The notes below the pieces were generated by a model. It was not told where the DNA came from. It searched no databases and saw nothing but the letters and a program-made list of their open reading frames with translations. From Streptomyces sp. NBC_00554 (lineage in GTDB: Bacteria > Actinomycetota > Actinomycetes > Streptomycetales > Streptomycetaceae), in NCBI RefSeq assembly GCF_041431135.1, contig NZ_CP107799.1:3100001-3164000 (forward strand): a stretch of DNA of 64,000 nucleotides. Reading direction: 5' to 3'. This document shows positions 18,362 through 25,424 of this stretch, one piece after another (position 1 is the first letter of the stretch; each line of letters starts with the position of its first letter). The translations under genes and the position numbers were made by a program.

Positions 18362-18426
18362 CGCGCCGTTCCCCCGTACCGCGTGCGAGCCTCGCGTGAC
18401 ATCACGGTACGCCGCACGCCATCACC

Positions 18427-18461
18427 CCAACACACACTCTGTGCAAGCCACTTGGCAGTAC
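18427..18461 (+). promoter_or_regulatory. Copy 2 of the 35-bp nucleosidase promoter element
   Basis: CCAACACAC-N2-TCTG-N5-GC-N-ACTTGGCAGTAC, ending 11 bp before the GTG at 18472. No ribosome site lies between, so the transcript is probably leaderless. It sits in the 110-bp gap between divergent STAND1 and the nucleosidase and could act on both. Confidence 0.75.
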
Positions 18462-18471
18462 CGTTGACCGC

Positions 18472-19338
18472 GTGCCGCAGACAAAGCCCACGGTGGCAGT
18501 CCTCACCGCACTGTCGCTCGAATACGACGCCGTACTCGCCCACCTGACGGACGTCCAGACGCTCACTCACCCGCGCTACGGCACCAAGGCCAAGCAAGGC
18601 CAACTCCCCGGCACGCCCTGGCAAGTGGCCCTGGTCAACATGGGCGAGGGCACCCTCACGGCAGCCACGCTCACCGAACGCGTGCTCACGTGGCTGGACC
18701 CCGAGGCCGTGATCTTCGTCGGAGTCGCAGGCGGCCTGAAGGACGACATCGCGATCGGCGACGTCGTGGTCGCGACCAAGGTGTACGCGATCCACGGCGG
18801 CAAGCAGACGCCCGACGGTTTCCTGGACCGCCCAGAAGCGTGGCGCGCCTCGCACCGCCTGGAGCAGGCGGCCAAGGAAGCCCTGCGCGGCAAGGCGCAC
18901 TTCAAGCCGATCGCGGTGGGGGACGTCGTACTGGCGGACGCCGACTCCGAACTCGCCCAGCGCATCCGGACGAGCTACAACGACGCCGTCGCCATCGAAA
19001 TGGAGAGCTCCGGCGTCGCCCACGCGGTGCACCTCGCCGGTGAGGCGGGCGCGTTGATCATCCGGGGGATCAGCGACAAGGCCAACGCGGACAAGTCCCA
19101 GGCCGACGCCAAGGGTTCTCAGCCCCTGGCCGCCGCTAACGCGGCCGAGGCAGCGATCACCGTACTTCACGAGCTAAAGCCGAAGACCGCGCCTGGCCAG
19201 ACGGACTCCGACCCTCGGGAGGGTCCTTTTCGCGGCTCAACGTACGGCGGTGACCACCTCGACTTTCGGGGCAGCACCTTCAGCGGTCCCTTCACGGCGA
19301 AGTCGGTCGGACAACGCCCCGACGGCGACGGACGATAG
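18472..19338 (+). CDS. MTA/SAH-nucleosidase-like (PNP_UDP) effector with C-terminal tag
   Basis: 288 aa. Residues 5-235 form a nucleoside phosphorylase/nucleosidase fold: LTALSLEYDAV, FVGVAGGLKDDIAIGDVVVA (82-101), AIEMES (174-179) and the catalytic-type Asp in RGISDKAN (D202). A linker leads to the tag YGGDHLDFR...F.GPFTAK at 258-277, shared with the N-terminus of STAND1. The final 89 bp overlap STAND2 in the +1 frame. Housekeeping MTA/SAH nucleosidases lack such a tail. I infer an effector that cleaves a nucleoside or nucleotide when recruited or released by a STAND protein. Confidence 0.85.
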   Translation: MPQTKPTVAVLTALSLEYDAVLAHLTDVQTLTHPRYGTKAKQGQLPGTPWQVALVNMGEGTLTAATLTERVLTWLDPEAVIFVGVAGGLKDDIAIGDVVVATKVYAIHGGKQTPDGFLDRPEAWRASHRLEQAAKEALRGKAHFKPIAVGDVVLADADSELAQRIRTSYNDAVAIEMESSGVAHAVHLAGEAGALIIRGISDKANADKSQADAKGSQPLAAANAAEAAITVLHELKPKTAPGQTDSDPREGPFRGSTYGGDHLDFRGSTFSGPFTAKSVGQRPDGDGR

Positions 19339-21436
19339 TCCGAACGCGGGGCTCGGCGCAGGAACCCACTCCCACGGCCCGGTCCCCGTAGCGACCGCCA
19401 CCCTCCCGCCCCGCCCCCTCGGCTTCACGGGCCGATCGGCAGAACTGGGCCGCCTGCTGCCCCACCTCGAACCCGCCTCGAACGGCGCCGCGCTCCCGCT
19501 CCTCATCTTCGCCGTCACGGGCATGGGCGGCATCGGCAAGACTGCACTGGCGGTCGAGACGGCACACCAGGCGTGTTCGCGGGACTGGTTCCCCGGCGGA
19601 ACACTCTTCGTCGACCTGCGCGGCTACGACGACGACCCGGTCACCGCCGACCAGGCGGTCCTGGCCCTCCTCGACGCGCTCGGCGTACGCGGCCCGGATC
19701 TGCCACCGTCCGCCGCACGCCAGTACGACGCCTACCGCCAACTCCTCGCCGAGCGGCAGCACCGCATGCTGCTGATCCTGGACAACGCCTCGGACCCGGC
19801 CCAGTTCCTCCCCCTGCTGCCCGGCACGGACCGCCACCGCGTACTGATCACCACCCGCGACCGCCCGGACTCCCTCTCAGGCGTTCGCCTCATCGACCTG
19901 GAAACGCTGCCTCCCGACGACTCGGCCGCGCTCATCACCCGCGCCCTCCACGATGCCGATGACCGCGACGAACGTCCGGCCCGGGAACCGGACGACCTCC
20001 GCGAACTGACCTCTCTCTGCGGCCACTTGCCCCTCGCTCTCCAGATCGCGGCCGCGATGCTGCGCCGCCGCCGCCACCGCGATATCGCCTCACTGGTGGA
20101 CGAGATCAAACAGGCCGGGGACGCGATGGCCGCACTGGACCACGGCACGCGCGGCACCGATCAGTACGGCCGCTCCCTCGTCCTCCGCCCGGTCCTGGAG
20201 ACCTCGTACCGCCGCCTGCTTCCCGATCAGGCCCGCCTGCTCCGTCTGCTCACCCTCGCACCGGGCACTGAGACCGGCACCGACGCGGTGGCCGCCCTGG
20301 CCGGCCTTGGCATGGAGGCCACGGTGAGCCTCTTGGAGGACCTGGCCGCGAGATGCCTCGTCACACCGGTTTGGGCTGACGAGCGGCCGGGCAACGGCGT
20401 GCAGTGGCGGTTGCATGACTTGGTGCGGGCGTTTGGGGTGGGTGTGGTGGCGGGAGATGCGGAGCTGGTGGAGGAGGGGGAGGCGGCGCGGGAACGGGTG
20501 CTGGACTTCTATCACGGGTGGGCTGCTGCGGCGGATGACTGGTTGCGGTGGTTGCCGGGGAGGCCGGTGCCGGGGCGGTTCGGGGGGCGGGTGGAGGCGT
20601 TGGGGTGGCTGGATGGGGAGCGGGCGGGCTTGGTGGCGGCGGCGGGGTGGGCGGAGCGGGAGCGGTTCGCGAGCACGGCGATGTGGGTGGCCGCACGCCT
20701 GTCGTTCTACCTGAGCTGGCGGCGGTATTTCGATGACTGGGTCGCGGTGGGCCGGGCCGCCCGGCAAGCCGCCAACCGTTCCGGAGACCGCACGGCCGAG
20801 GCCAATGCGTGGAACGACCTCGGCCTCGCGCTGTGGGGAGCGCGTCGGGTGGCGGAGGCGATCGAGGCGCACACCCGCGCCCGCGACCTGCACCTGGCGG
20901 CCGGGCACCGCCTCGGCGAGGCCATCGCGTGGAACAACCTCGGCAACGCCCTTCGGGGAGCGGGTCGGGTGGCGGAGGCGATCGAGGCGCACACCCGCGC
21001 CCGCGACCTGTACCAGGACGTCGGGGACCGCCACCGCGAGGCCAACGCGTGGCACAACCTCGGCAACGCCCTTCGGGAGGCGGGTCGGGTGGCGGAGGCG
21101 ATCGAGGCCCAAACCCGCGCCCGCGACCTGTACCAGGACGTCGGGGACCGCCACCGCGAGGCCAGCGCATGGCACAACCTCGGCAACGCCCTTCGGGGAG
21201 CAGGTCGGGTGGCGGAGGCGGTCGATGGGTATGGCAAGGCGCTGGCGGTCTACCGGGAGTTCGAGGACTGGTACCGGACGGGCCAGGTCCTGCACAATCT
21301 CGCCGTCGTCCACAGGTCCGCCGGCCGCCCCGCCGAGGCCCGTGCCTGCTGGCTCCAGGCCGCCGACGCCTACACCCAGGCAGGCGAGACCGCACAAGCC
21401 GACCACGCCCGTACCCGAGCCGAGGAACAGGAATAG
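19250..21436 (+). CDS. STAND NTPase with TPR repeats (STAND2), overlapping the nucleosidase
   Basis: 728 aa from GTG 19250, the only start codon in frame before the P-loop. P-loop TGMGGIGKT (90-98), Walker B LLILDNA, TTRDR, CGHLPLALQIAA, winged helix WRLHDLVRAFGV, then TPRs with 40-residue period (AEAIEAHTRARDLYQDVGDR and variants). No ribosome site precedes 19250. Residues 1-45 are the shifted-frame reading of the nucleosidase tail and resemble nothing; homology to STAND1 starts at LPPRPLGFTGR. Thus STAND2 lacks its own tag, while the tag occurs in the overlapping frame. Either coupling, programmed +1 frameshifting or a one-base deletion explains this. Confidence 0.82.
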   Translation: MTTSTFGAAPSAVPSRRSRSDNAPTATDDSPNAGLGAGTHSHGPVPVATATLPPRPLGFTGRSAELGRLLPHLEPASNGAALPLLIFAVTGMGGIGKTALAVETAHQACSRDWFPGGTLFVDLRGYDDDPVTADQAVLALLDALGVRGPDLPPSAARQYDAYRQLLAERQHRMLLILDNASDPAQFLPLLPGTDRHRVLITTRDRPDSLSGVRLIDLETLPPDDSAALITRALHDADDRDERPAREPDDLRELTSLCGHLPLALQIAAAMLRRRRHRDIASLVDEIKQAGDAMAALDHGTRGTDQYGRSLVLRPVLETSYRRLLPDQARLLRLLTLAPGTETGTDAVAALAGLGMEATVSLLEDLAARCLVTPVWADERPGNGVQWRLHDLVRAFGVGVVAGDAELVEEGEAARERVLDFYHGWAAAADDWLRWLPGRPVPGRFGGRVEALGWLDGERAGLVAAAGWAERERFASTAMWVAARLSFYLSWRRYFDDWVAVGRAARQAANRSGDRTAEANAWNDLGLALWGARRVAEAIEAHTRARDLHLAAGHRLGEAIAWNNLGNALRGAGRVAEAIEAHTRARDLYQDVGDRHREANAWHNLGNALREAGRVAEAIEAQTRARDLYQDVGDRHREASAWHNLGNALRGAGRVAEAVDGYGKALAVYREFEDWYRTGQVLHNLAVVHRSAGRPAEARACWLQAADAYTQAGETAQADHARTRAEEQE
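20396..21436 (+). repeat. Arm 2 of a ~1-kb inverted repeat (STAND2 C-terminal half)
   Basis: Counterpart of 16241-17290 in opposite orientation. The segment 20404-20690 is G-rich with TTG/GGG codons, unlike the C-rich codons just before it, so the codon style changes where the homology begins. Four TPR-coding units (from about 20850) repeat every 120 bp and are nearly identical to each other. Confidence 0.75.
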
Positions 21437-21455
21437 CCACCACCCCACCCCCGTG

Positions 21456-21968
21456 TCACCCCCGCCCAGCCCCCACCCCCGCAAACTCCCGAGCCCCCCG
21501 CCAAGGCAAAACCGCCCACATCCGCGTCCCACCCCCCGGCTCTCGAGCCTCCCCAAACCCCCACTCCCCGCCACACACCCGCACCACGCACCCCAACACC
21601 CGCAACGCCGCCCGCCGCCGCGCATCACAAGCCGCCACCAGCCGCGGATGACTGTGCCGAGGATGCCCGTCGAACAGAACCACCCTCAACGCCCCCTCCC
21701 GATAACGCAGCGACACATACACCTCGGCGTCCGGCGTGAACCGACAAGCACAAGCCGCCAGTTCAGCCACCACCTGCACGGCCGCCTCCGTCATGTCCTC
21801 CAGCCCATGCGACTGCAGAACAACCCGAGTAGCCGCCCGCGCAACCCGCGAACTCGCGGCCCCGGCGGGCAACGTGAAGCTGTACGCGAGCGTGTCCGGA
21901 GACGGTGGCGCCGTCTCCCGTAGGTCGGCGGAGACGGGACAGGCCGAAGCGGCCAGCGATGCGGACAT
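21456..21968 (-). CDS. Degenerate anti-sigma-type ATPase (HATPase_c) protein
   Basis: 170 aa. Its layout matches the short Streptomyces RsbW/SpoIIAB-like ATPases that accompany XRE/DUF397 pairs: N-terminal strands (LAYSFTLPAGAASSRVARAA), the N-box helix, then VVLFDGHPRHSHP and GGTRMWAVLPW. The N-box reads VVAELAACACRF where the usual form is ELVTNAV, so the catalytic Asn is missing; ATP hydrolysis is doubtful. ATG 21968 follows AGAGGGAG. Divergent from the XRE regulator, with which it probably works. Confidence 0.7.
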   Translation of the reverse strand: MSASLAASACPVSADLRETAPPSPDTLAYSFTLPAGAASSRVARAATRVVLQSHGLEDMTEAAVQVVAELAACACRFTPDAEVYVSLRYREGALRVVLFDGHPRHSHPRLVAACDARRRAALRVLGCVVRVCGGEWGFGEAREPGGGTRMWAVLPWRGAREFAGVGAGRG

Positions 21969-22146
21969 GGCGAACTCCCTCTAGCTGCGGTGGACTTGAC
22001 CTGCACGTACGGCTCGACCAGTGGCCTGTCTCCCTGGCGCGGGCCTGCCCCTCCCAGGGAGGGAGAACACGGGCATGCTCACGCGATGCGCTTCCGAACG
22101 ACGTCGGGCCGTAAGCGACTCGTCACCGACTGTAGAGCATCGGAGG

Positions 22147-22158
22147 AGTACGTGTACT
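22147..22158. promoter_or_regulatory. Palindrome upstream of the XRE/DUF397 pair
   Basis: AGTACGTGTACT, a 5-2-5 inverted repeat about 85 bp before the XRE start, in the divergent gap with the ATPase gene. A possible autoregulatory operator. Confidence 0.35.
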
Positions 22159-22242
22159 ACTCTCCAGAAAGCTTCCCGGTGGACCGATCACCCGCCCCAG
22201 CGGCAGACTGGCCCCGCCACAAAACCGGACGGGAGGGGGCGC

Positions 22243-23094
22243 ATGCCGCCGAGGAGTGCACCGACAGAGCGACAGCGGCGGCTGGGCGCGGAGTTGCGCA
22301 GGATGCGCGTCGCGGCCGGGATGAAGACGGAGTACGCCGCCGGCCTGCTGGGCGTGCCCCGCACGAACGTGCCCAACATGGAGTCGGGCCGCTCCGGCAT
22401 CAGCGCTGACCGCGTACGCACGCTCGCGAGCAACTACGGCTGTGCGGGCGGGGAGTTCGTCGAGGCTCTGGCCGCCATGGCCGCCGGGCGTGACAAGGGC
22501 TGGTGGGAGGCGTACCGGGGTCAACTGCCCGACGGCTTCCTGGACATCGCCGAGTTGGAGTGGCACGCCAGGCGGCTGCGGATCGCGGTCACCGTGCATC
22601 TGCCGGGGCTGATCCAGACCGAGGAACACTCCCGCGCGGTCTTCAAGGCCGTGATCCCACCCCTGTCCGTCTCCGACATCGACGTGCGCGTCGCCCACCG
22701 CGTCGACCGGCAGCAGGTGCTCGACCGTCGCGAGCCCCCGGACCTCGACGTGATCCTCCACGAGGCCGCCCTCCGCATGGAGTTCGGCGGACCGGCGGTC
22801 GCGCGGCGGCAGTTGGAGCACCTGCTGCACGCGTCCGAACGCGAGACCGTGACCGTACGCGTCATCCCGTTCAAGGCGGGCGGCTTCCCCGGCGCCGGGC
22901 AGTCCGTCGTCTACGCCGAGGCGGACGTTCCCCGCCTAGACACCGTGGAACTCGACAGCACCCACGGCCCGGAGTTCATCGACACCGAGACACAGCTCCG
23001 CAAGTACCGGGCCCAACTCGATGCCGCCGCCTCCGTGGCGCTCGCCCCGAAGGCCTCCCGGGACTTCATCCGCACCCTCGCCGACGACCTCTAG
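22243..23094 (+). CDS. XRE-family HTH regulator with DUF5753 domain
   Basis: 283 aa. HTH at residues ~10-60 (RLGAELRRMRVAAGMKTEYA, then AGLLGVPRTNVPNMESGRSG). The remainder is the DUF5753-type C-terminal domain (LIQTEEHSRAVF, LHEAALRMEFGG, VRVIPFKAGG). ATG 22243 lies behind GGGAGGGGG. It is followed 8 bp later by a DUF397 gene, the standard WhiJ-type pair in Streptomyces, in which the small protein modulates the DNA-binding protein. Its divergent ATPase neighbour completes the common triad. Confidence 0.92.
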   Translation: MPPRSAPTERQRRLGAELRRMRVAAGMKTEYAAGLLGVPRTNVPNMESGRSGISADRVRTLASNYGCAGGEFVEALAAMAAGRDKGWWEAYRGQLPDGFLDIAELEWHARRLRIAVTVHLPGLIQTEEHSRAVFKAVIPPLSVSDIDVRVAHRVDRQQVLDRREPPDLDVILHEAALRMEFGGPAVARRQLEHLLHASERETVTVRVIPFKAGGFPGAGQSVVYAEADVPRLDTVELDSTHGPEFIDTETQLRKYRAQLDAAASVALAPKASRDFIRTLADDL

Positions 23095-23102
23095 GAGACC
23101 CC

Positions 23103-23294
23103 ATGCCCGACATCACCTGGGAAGAGCCGTACTGCGGCGAAGGCGCCAACTGCTTCCGCATAGGCACCGACCCCACCGGCAACGCCTACATCGCCATTGC
23201 CGGCCAGGAAGACACCTACCTAACCGACACCCGAGAAGCCCTCCGCACCCTCATCCAGGACATCAAGGCCGGAAAGGCCGACCACCTCCTCTAG
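23103..23294 (+). CDS. DUF397 small protein
   Basis: 63 aa, MPDITWEEPYCGEGANCFRI..., the normal length for DUF397. The usual W(R/K)KSSYSG core is here WEEPYCGEGANC, a somewhat diverged form. ATG behind TAGGAGA, 8 bp after the XRE stop. Known partner of XRE/DUF5753 regulators in development and metabolism. Confidence 0.85.
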   Translation: MPDITWEEPYCGEGANCFRIGTDPTGNAYIAIAGQEDTYLTDTREALRTLIQDIKAGKADHLL

Positions 23295-23393
23295 CCCCCG
23301 GCCGGGTCACAACTCCCCGACGGCGGTCGACGAACAGGTCCGGTGTTCGAAAAGCGCACGCCATTGCGCACCCCCGTGGCGCACCATGACCTC

Positions 23394-24014
23394 ATGCGCA
23401 CCCGACTGTCGTACCAGCAGCAGGACGAGCGACCGGCTTCCTCGCTGGCGGCCGCGCTGAGGCGTGTCGGGGCCGACCTCGTACTCGACGCATGGACGAC
23501 GGGCCCGGGCCCGGACAACTCCCCTGCGTCCCGCGGCATGGCGCACCCCTCCGCCGATACTGAGGATGCCGTCGTCCTCCTGTGGTCGGCCGCCGCCGGA
23601 AAGGCGTGGGGCGAGGCCCTGGCGGAATCCGGCTTGCCGAGCGGGCTCACCCGCACCGGCGATGCCCGCCTCGTGCCCGTCCGTCTCGACGACACGCCGC
23701 TGCCTCCCTCCCTGGGCAGCCTTCGCCACGTACGCCTCGTCGGCGGCACGTTCCGTATGACAGACGCGACGGCGGCCATGATCGTGCACATGGGTTCAAC
23801 CGCCGTACCCGCGCCCACTGTTCGGGGCAATGTCTCCGAAGACCTCTTGGCCATCAGCGACTTCGGCGACCTGGGCCTTTTCGCGGCCTGTCCGGGGTGC
23901 GGCGTGAGCAGTGACCGGCTGGGCTCGTACACGACCGTCGAGCACATCAGCGACCGGGCCCTGTACCTGGTCATCTGCGGCGCGTGCGGCTGGCAGGACG
24001 CCTGCGACATCTGA
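23394..24014 (+). CDS. TIR-like domain protein with C-terminal zinc ribbon
   Basis: 206 aa. The N-terminal ~125 residues follow the TIR order: strand A RTRLSYQQQDE, helix SLAALRRVGADLVLDAW-like, strand D DAVVLLWSAAAGKAWGEAL (Glu in the position of the TIR catalytic Glu) and VPVRLDDTPLPPSLGSLRHV. The C-terminus has CPGCG and, 30 residues later, CGACGW, a four-cysteine zinc ribbon. I chose ATG 23394 because the TIR-like fold starts there; a GTG at 23343 is in frame. It is a possible NAD-cleaving effector of the island, but the match is by eye. Confidence 0.55.
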   Translation: MRTRLSYQQQDERPASSLAAALRRVGADLVLDAWTTGPGPDNSPASRGMAHPSADTEDAVVLLWSAAAGKAWGEALAESGLPSGLTRTGDARLVPVRLDDTPLPPSLGSLRHVRLVGGTFRMTDATAAMIVHMGSTAVPAPTVRGNVSEDLLAISDFGDLGLFAACPGCGVSSDRLGSYTTVEHISDRALYLVICGACGWQDACDI

Positions 24015-24090
24015 CTCCGCTGAACCGGAGGACCTCCGCTGAACCGGAAGACCTCTGACGAACCTGAAGACCTCTGACGAACCGAAAGCA
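24015..24090. repeat. Four tandem 19-bp repeats
   Basis: Units at 24015, 24034, 24053 and 24072, of the form CTCYGMYGAACCKGARGAC with small changes; the last unit is the most diverged. The array fills most of the gap between the TIR-like gene stop (24014) and the propeller gene (24109). Possible iterated binding site. Confidence 0.85.
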
Positions 24091-24108
24091 CCCGACACGG
24101 GGGTCCAC

Positions 24109-25224
24109 ATGCCAAAGCGAAGCCCGCGCCGACGGAGAACCCGGCGCCCACTCGAGGGCATCCAGCTCCGCACGCCGAGCCCACCGGCCCAAACCGCGGG
24201 AACCGGAACCGGAACCCCGGGACCCGGAACCGTGCGATGGCGCGTGCACGTAGGAGGCAGGGTGAACTCGGCGCCGTACGTCACCGACGGGACCGTCTAT
24301 GTCACCGGCTGGGGCGTGTGGGCCGTGGACACGGCCGACGGATCCGTCCGGTGGACGAACGCCGACGCCGGACTCACGGGTTCTCCCACCGCGGTCGGTG
24401 ACACCGTCTATGCCTCGGGCCATGCCCCGCACTGGGGCACATTGCTCGCCCTCGACGCCGCCGACGGCCGACCCCGCTGGCTCAGGCGGATGAACTGGTA
24501 CTCCACCACCCAGCCCCTCGTCGCGAACGGGCTGCTCCACTACGTCAACGGCAGCCGGTACCTGCGGACCGTGGACGCGGCGACCGGGCGCCGCCGCTGG
24601 AGGGCGAAGTACCAGCCCAGAGACTGGGGGACCGTATCGGCGCCCGCGCTCGCCGACGGCATCCTGTACGCGGCCGCCAAGGACGGAACCGTCTGGGCCT
24701 TCGACCCGGCCACGGGCAAGGTCCGCTGGAAACAGCGCATCATCGGCCGTCTGCCTGCCACGCCACTGCTGCACGACGGCACCCTGTACGTGGGGGACGG
24801 ACTGGGCCCGCACGTACAGGCGCTGGACGCCGCCACCGGCGCATTCCGCTGGCGCACGTTGCTCGACTCCGTCGGCAGCGTCCGGACCACGCCCGCGATC
24901 TCCGGCAACACCTTGTACGTCGGCTGCCAGAACCACCGGCTGTGGGCACTGAACGCCACCACCGGCGCCGTCAGGTGGCACGTCACCACGGACGGCCCCG
25001 TCGACTCCTCCCCCGTGGTGGCGGACGGCACGGTGTACTTCGGCAGCGACGACGGCCACCTGTGGGCCATCAGCGCGGAGAACGGCCGTGTGCGGTGGAA
25101 GGTGAAGACGGGCGGGCCGGTGAGGTCCCCGGTCGTGGCCGACGGCGTGCTCTACGTCGGCAGCCGGGACGGATACCTGTACGCGATAGAAGCGAGCCCG
25201 GCCCCAGGCCGACCGTTGCCGTAG
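24109..25224 (+). CDS. PQQ-like beta-propeller repeat protein, probably cytoplasmic
   Basis: 371 aa. At least seven blades with the PQQ/WD-like signature, for example LDAATGAFRWRT, AVDTADGSVRWTN, AFDPATGKVRWKQ and AISAENGRVRWKV, each preceded by VVADGTVYFGS-type strands. The N-terminus is Arg/Lys-rich (MPKRSPRRRRTRRP) with no signal peptide or lipobox, unlike secreted PQQ enzymes. Propellers often serve as recognition modules next to STAND or TIR effectors, but here that link is only inferred from position. Confidence 0.75.
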   Translation: MPKRSPRRRRTRRPLEGIQLRTPSPPAQTAGTGTGTPGPGTVRWRVHVGGRVNSAPYVTDGTVYVTGWGVWAVDTADGSVRWTNADAGLTGSPTAVGDTVYASGHAPHWGTLLALDAADGRPRWLRRMNWYSTTQPLVANGLLHYVNGSRYLRTVDAATGRRRWRAKYQPRDWGTVSAPALADGILYAAAKDGTVWAFDPATGKVRWKQRIIGRLPATPLLHDGTLYVGDGLGPHVQALDAATGAFRWRTLLDSVGSVRTTPAISGNTLYVGCQNHRLWALNATTGAVRWHVTTDGPVDSSPVVADGTVYFGSDDGHLWAISAENGRVRWKVKTGGPVRSPVVADGVLYVGSRDGYLYAIEASPAPGRPLP

Positions 25225-25424
25225 AAGCGTTGCGACCGTCGACGACATCGGCCCGCGAGAACCGACGCCGGCAGTGGTGGGGGGCGGCCTGGGAGGACCA
25301 ACTCCCGCAAGAGGACCCCTCACCCACCCCTCGCCCACCCGCTCACCCACTTCTCACCCACCTGAGAGGGAACTCATGATCCACGCCTTGGTGTGACCAT
25401 GCCGCTTAACTGACTCTTACTCGC

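Noticed and set aside
18472..19338. Calling the nucleosidase a housekeeping MTA/SAH nucleosidase
   Set aside because: The C-terminal tag, the divergent STAND partner, the overlap with STAND2 and the decayed paralogue do not suit a core metabolic gene.
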